A stretch of 7,688 bases of DNA from Eudoraea sp. (GTDB lineage Bacteria; Bacteroidota; Bacteroidia; Flavobacteriales; Flavobacteriaceae). This document shows positions 5,690 through 7,688 of the stretch, piece after piece. The stretch's first letter is position 1, and every line of letters begins with the position of its first letter. The notes beneath the pieces were generated by a model. The model saw only the letters and a list, made by a program, of their open reading frames with translations. It was not told the origin of the DNA and searched no databases. Where the stretch lies: the NCBI GenBank assembly GCA_024642325.1, contig JAHEBI010000099.1, forward strand, positions 1 to 7,688. Reading direction: 5' to 3'. The position numbers and the translations under genes were made by a program.

Positions 5690-7039
5690 ATGAACACAGA
5701 GAGAAGAAGGTTTATTAAGAAAAGTTCGTTATTCCTGTTAGGATCAGGGGCTTCATTTCTATTTCCTGTAGAACTTCTTGCTTCCATGCGCAGGAAAGTT
5801 GGACCAAACGATCAGATAAATATGGGATTGATCGGTTGTAATGGCATGGGTTTTAGTGATCTTCTTTCTCTTTTAAAAATCAGCGAAGTCAATATTATAG
5901 CGCTTTGTGATGTTGATGAAAATGTACTTTCCCGCAGAACAGCTGAACTGGAAAAAGCCGGGATCAGTAAACCAAAATGGTATACGGATTATAGGAAAAT
6001 GCTGGATAATAAAGATATTGATTTTGTGGTGATCGGGACCCCGGATCATTGGCATTGCCTTCAATTGACAGATGCTTTAAGTGCTGGTAAAGATGTGTAT
6101 TGTGAAAAGCCCATTGCTAATTCCATGCAGGAATGTGATATTATGTTAGCTACTGTACAGGGGAGCAACCAAATTGTTCAAATTGGTCAATGGCAGCGGA
6201 GTCAGCCTCATTTTGTTGATGCAATAAATTTTGTACACTCCGGGAAATTGGGTGAAATCAGATTGGCAAAAGCCTGGGCGTATCAGGGATGGATGAAACC
6301 TGTTCCTATTCTGGCAGACCAGCAGGCTCCTGCAGGTGTAGATTACAAAATGTGGTTAGGACCCGCCCCGGAACGTTCTTTTAACGCAAACAGATTCCAT
6401 TTTAATTTCAGATGGTTTTGGGATTATGCTGGTGGACTTATGACTGATTGGGGAGTTCATCTTATGGACTATGCTCTGTATGGAATGAAGGCAGGTACTC
6501 CTAAATCTGTGATGGCACTTGGTGGAAAATTTGCCTACCCAAATGATGCTTCAGAAACACCAGACACTTTACAGACTGTTTATGAATACGATAATTTCTC
6601 AATACTTTGGGAGCATGCTACCGGCATTGATGGAGGAAATTATGGTAGAAATCACGGAATTGCTTTTATCGGAAATAATGGCACATTGGTGCTCGATAGA
6701 AATGGCTGGGAAGTGATTCCGGAAAAGGAATTTCAAGGCTGGGGCAAGGAAGGCATACCACGTATGGAGGCCCTGCCCTTGCAACAAAATCAGGGAAGTG
6801 GCCTGGATCTTCATACGAAGAACTTCATAGAGGCAATTAAAAGCAGGGACCACGGGAATCTTAATGCACCAATTCAGGTAGGCTACGATGCAGCGATGGT
6901 ATCTCATATGGGAAATGTGGCATTCAAATCCGGAAACAGAATATATTGGGATGCAGATAAAGGCAGATTTACAGATAAAACAGCCAATGAAATTATGTTG
7001 GCTTCTTATAATAATGGCTGGAAATTGCCGCAAAAATGA
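5690..7039 (+). CDS. Tat-exported Gfo/Idh/MocA-family oxidoreductase
   Basis: A 449-residue NAD(P)-dependent oxidoreductase of the Gfo/Idh/MocA family, probably acting on a sugar or sugar derivative. Residues 1-31 form a twin-arginine signal: RRRFIKK (5-11), a hydrophobic stretch, then a probable cleavage region near LLAS (29-32). Tat export implies folding with bound cofactor before transport to the periplasm. A Rossmann domain follows (about 43-170): the nucleotide loop GLIGCNGMG (46-54), D74 after strand 2 (ALCDVD), GTPDHWH (116-122), and the family hallmark CEKP with catalytic-type K140. The C-terminal alpha/beta domain has WDYAGGLMTDWGVHLMDYA (244-262) with H257 in the usual active-site position. 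Related exported Bacteroidota proteins include the GH109 glycosidases, which use NAD in a redox-assisted hydrolysis, so hydrolase activity is possible; I cannot decide. A terminator separates it from yajC and it appears monocistronic. Only a weak -7-like TATATTG (5661-5667) precedes it. Confidence 0.9.
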   Translation: MNTERRRFIKKSSLFLLGSGASFLFPVELLASMRRKVGPNDQINMGLIGCNGMGFSDLLSLLKISEVNIIALCDVDENVLSRRTAELEKAGISKPKWYTDYRKMLDNKDIDFVVIGTPDHWHCLQLTDALSAGKDVYCEKPIANSMQECDIMLATVQGSNQIVQIGQWQRSQPHFVDAINFVHSGKLGEIRLAKAWAYQGWMKPVPILADQQAPAGVDYKMWLGPAPERSFNANRFHFNFRWFWDYAGGLMTDWGVHLMDYALYGMKAGTPKSVMALGGKFAYPNDASETPDTLQTVYEYDNFSILWEHATGIDGGNYGRNHGIAFIGNNGTLVLDRNGWEVIPEKEFQGWGKEGIPRMEALPLQQNQGSGLDLHTKNFIEAIKSRDHGNLNAPIQVGYDAAMVSHMGNVAFKSGNRIYWDADKGRFTDKTANEIMLASYNNGWKLPQK

Positions 7040-7109
7040 GAAAATAGATAGAAGTGAATTGACCTTTTGGAAAGATTTTGGCCATTAACTTAGATGTAAG
7101 GCGATGAAT

Positions 7110-7688
7110 TTATCTGTATTTATCATTCCACCCCATACCTTTAGAAATCATTGGAATAATCTTCTCAAGTCTTGATTCCTTTGTCTTTTGTTGTTTAGCT
7201 TCAGAAATGTACTCACAATACTCTCGTTGTTTATAAGGTGCAAGTGCTTTGAACTGCTTGTTGAGATTTGTGTTTGCCAGCAAAGTATCCCTTAATAGTT
7301 TTGGGATGCTGATTTCTTTTTTTGGTGAAGGACTTAAAGCCATGCCTTTCCTTTCATTTTGTATGGCTTCCTCCAAATAAGCCAGAACAACAACTTCATT
7401 TATCTCATCATTTGAACTAAATTTCCAGTGCCTCATGGATTTTGTTTTCCCTTCCCGGGCATTTTTCAAAACCCCTTTGGGATCACTTAGGAAGACTCCG
7501 TTAAAAAACCAAAGGCCAAAATGATTTTTAAAAGCCATTATACCCAAGACATTTTTGTCGTCTATGGTGTACACGGGAGAACCCCATTTTAGAGTTTCTG
7601 CCAATTGGGTTTTAAGGGCAATTTCCCTCAACAGGGTAATTCCCTCTTTAAATTTTTGATCTTTGGAATAGTAGGCTTCTATTTTTTC
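7110..7688 (-). CDS. DUF1801 / YdeI-OmpD-associated family protein, 5' end beyond the window
   Basis: A small cytoplasmic protein of unknown biochemical function. The frame is open from base 7688 to the stop at 7110, 192 residues; no ATG lies in the first 19 codons, which read EKIEAYYSKDQKFKEGITL, and the TTG at 7631 falls inside a conserved helix, so the true start is to the right of the window. The first part (fragment residues 1 to about 115) resembles DUF1801 (YdhG-like): an ETLKWGSPVYTI segment at 31-42, then NHFGLWFFNGVFL and MRHWKF. The last part (about 125-185) is the YdeI/OmpD-associated C-terminal domain, with FKALAPYKQREYCEYI and the basic helix SEAKQQKTKESRLEKII; it ends in MGWNDKYR. 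The combination is common in Bacteroidota and Firmicutes. E. coli YdeI has been linked to antimicrobial peptide resistance, but nothing here shows that role. It converges on the oxidoreductase gene with a 70-base gap in which I see no terminator hairpin. Confidence 0.82.
   Translation of the reverse strand, partial: EKIEAYYSKDQKFKEGITLLREIALKTQLAETLKWGSPVYTIDDKNVLGIMAFKNHFGLWFFNGVFLSDPKGVLKNAREGKTKSMRHWKFSSNDEINEVVVLAYLEEAIQNERKGMALSPSPKKEISIPKLLRDTLLANTNLNKQFKALAPYKQREYCEYISEAKQQKTKESRLEKIIPMISKGMGWNDKYR

Noticed and set aside
5512..5787. A 91-residue minus-strand frame across the yajC end, terminator and oxidoreductase start.
   Set aside because: It would read straight through a strong terminator hairpin and two genes on the other strand, and has no family resemblance.
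6599..7033. A 144-residue minus-strand frame opposite the oxidoreductase gene.
   Set aside because: It is an antisense shadow of a well-supported coding sequence; its product is rich in Cys, Ile and His without any recognisable family pattern.
7040..7109. Gap between the convergent oxidoreductase and DUF1801/YdeI genes, examined for a bidirectional terminator.
   Set aside because: Only trivial 4-bp pairings such as CTTT/AAAG are present; no hairpin with a T-tract is visible.

Overview
The window looks like ordinary chromosomal DNA from a member of the Bacteroidota, most likely a marine or soil Flavobacteriia. The reasons are low GC content (roughly 35-40% by eye), intergenic elements matching the Bacteroidota promoter consensus (TTTG, about 17 nt, TAnnTTTG), weak or absent Shine-Dalgarno sequences at most starts, and a gene set typical of the phylum: a long-form NusB, a DUF1573 lipoprotein, YajC, a PUR/DUF3276 protein, and a Tat-exported Gfo/Idh/MocA oxidoreductase. 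I cannot name the genus.

Left part (1-3622, minus strand): reading along the minus strand there is an ABC exporter half-transporter (3622-1868), a small PUR-family nucleic-acid-binding protein (1789-1418), a clear intrinsic terminator (1396-1361), and then the N-terminal 443 residues of a secreted M14 zinc carboxypeptidase that runs off the left edge. The carboxypeptidase frame is open from 1329 to base 1.

Middle (3623-5635): a divergent intergenic region carries one promoter for the ABC gene and one for nusB, pointing away from each other. On the plus strand nusB is followed by a DUF1573 lipoprotein gene with its own promoter-like sequence at the nusB stop, then by yajC. A strong intrinsic terminator after yajC closes the unit. 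nusB (transcription antitermination and rRNA synthesis) and yajC (Sec translocase accessory) are housekeeping genes.

Right part (5690-7688): a plus-strand Gfo/Idh/MocA-family oxidoreductase with a twin-arginine signal, probably acting on a sugar in the periplasm, converges on a minus-strand DUF1801/YdeI-type gene whose 5' end lies beyond the right edge.

I found no tRNA, rRNA, CRISPR array, insertion sequence or defence cassette, and nothing I would call a new system. The points most worth checking are an aspartate in place of the catalytic Walker B glutamate of the ABC protein, the promoter evidence that shortens that protein to 584 residues, and a palindrome overlapping the DUF1573 promoter.
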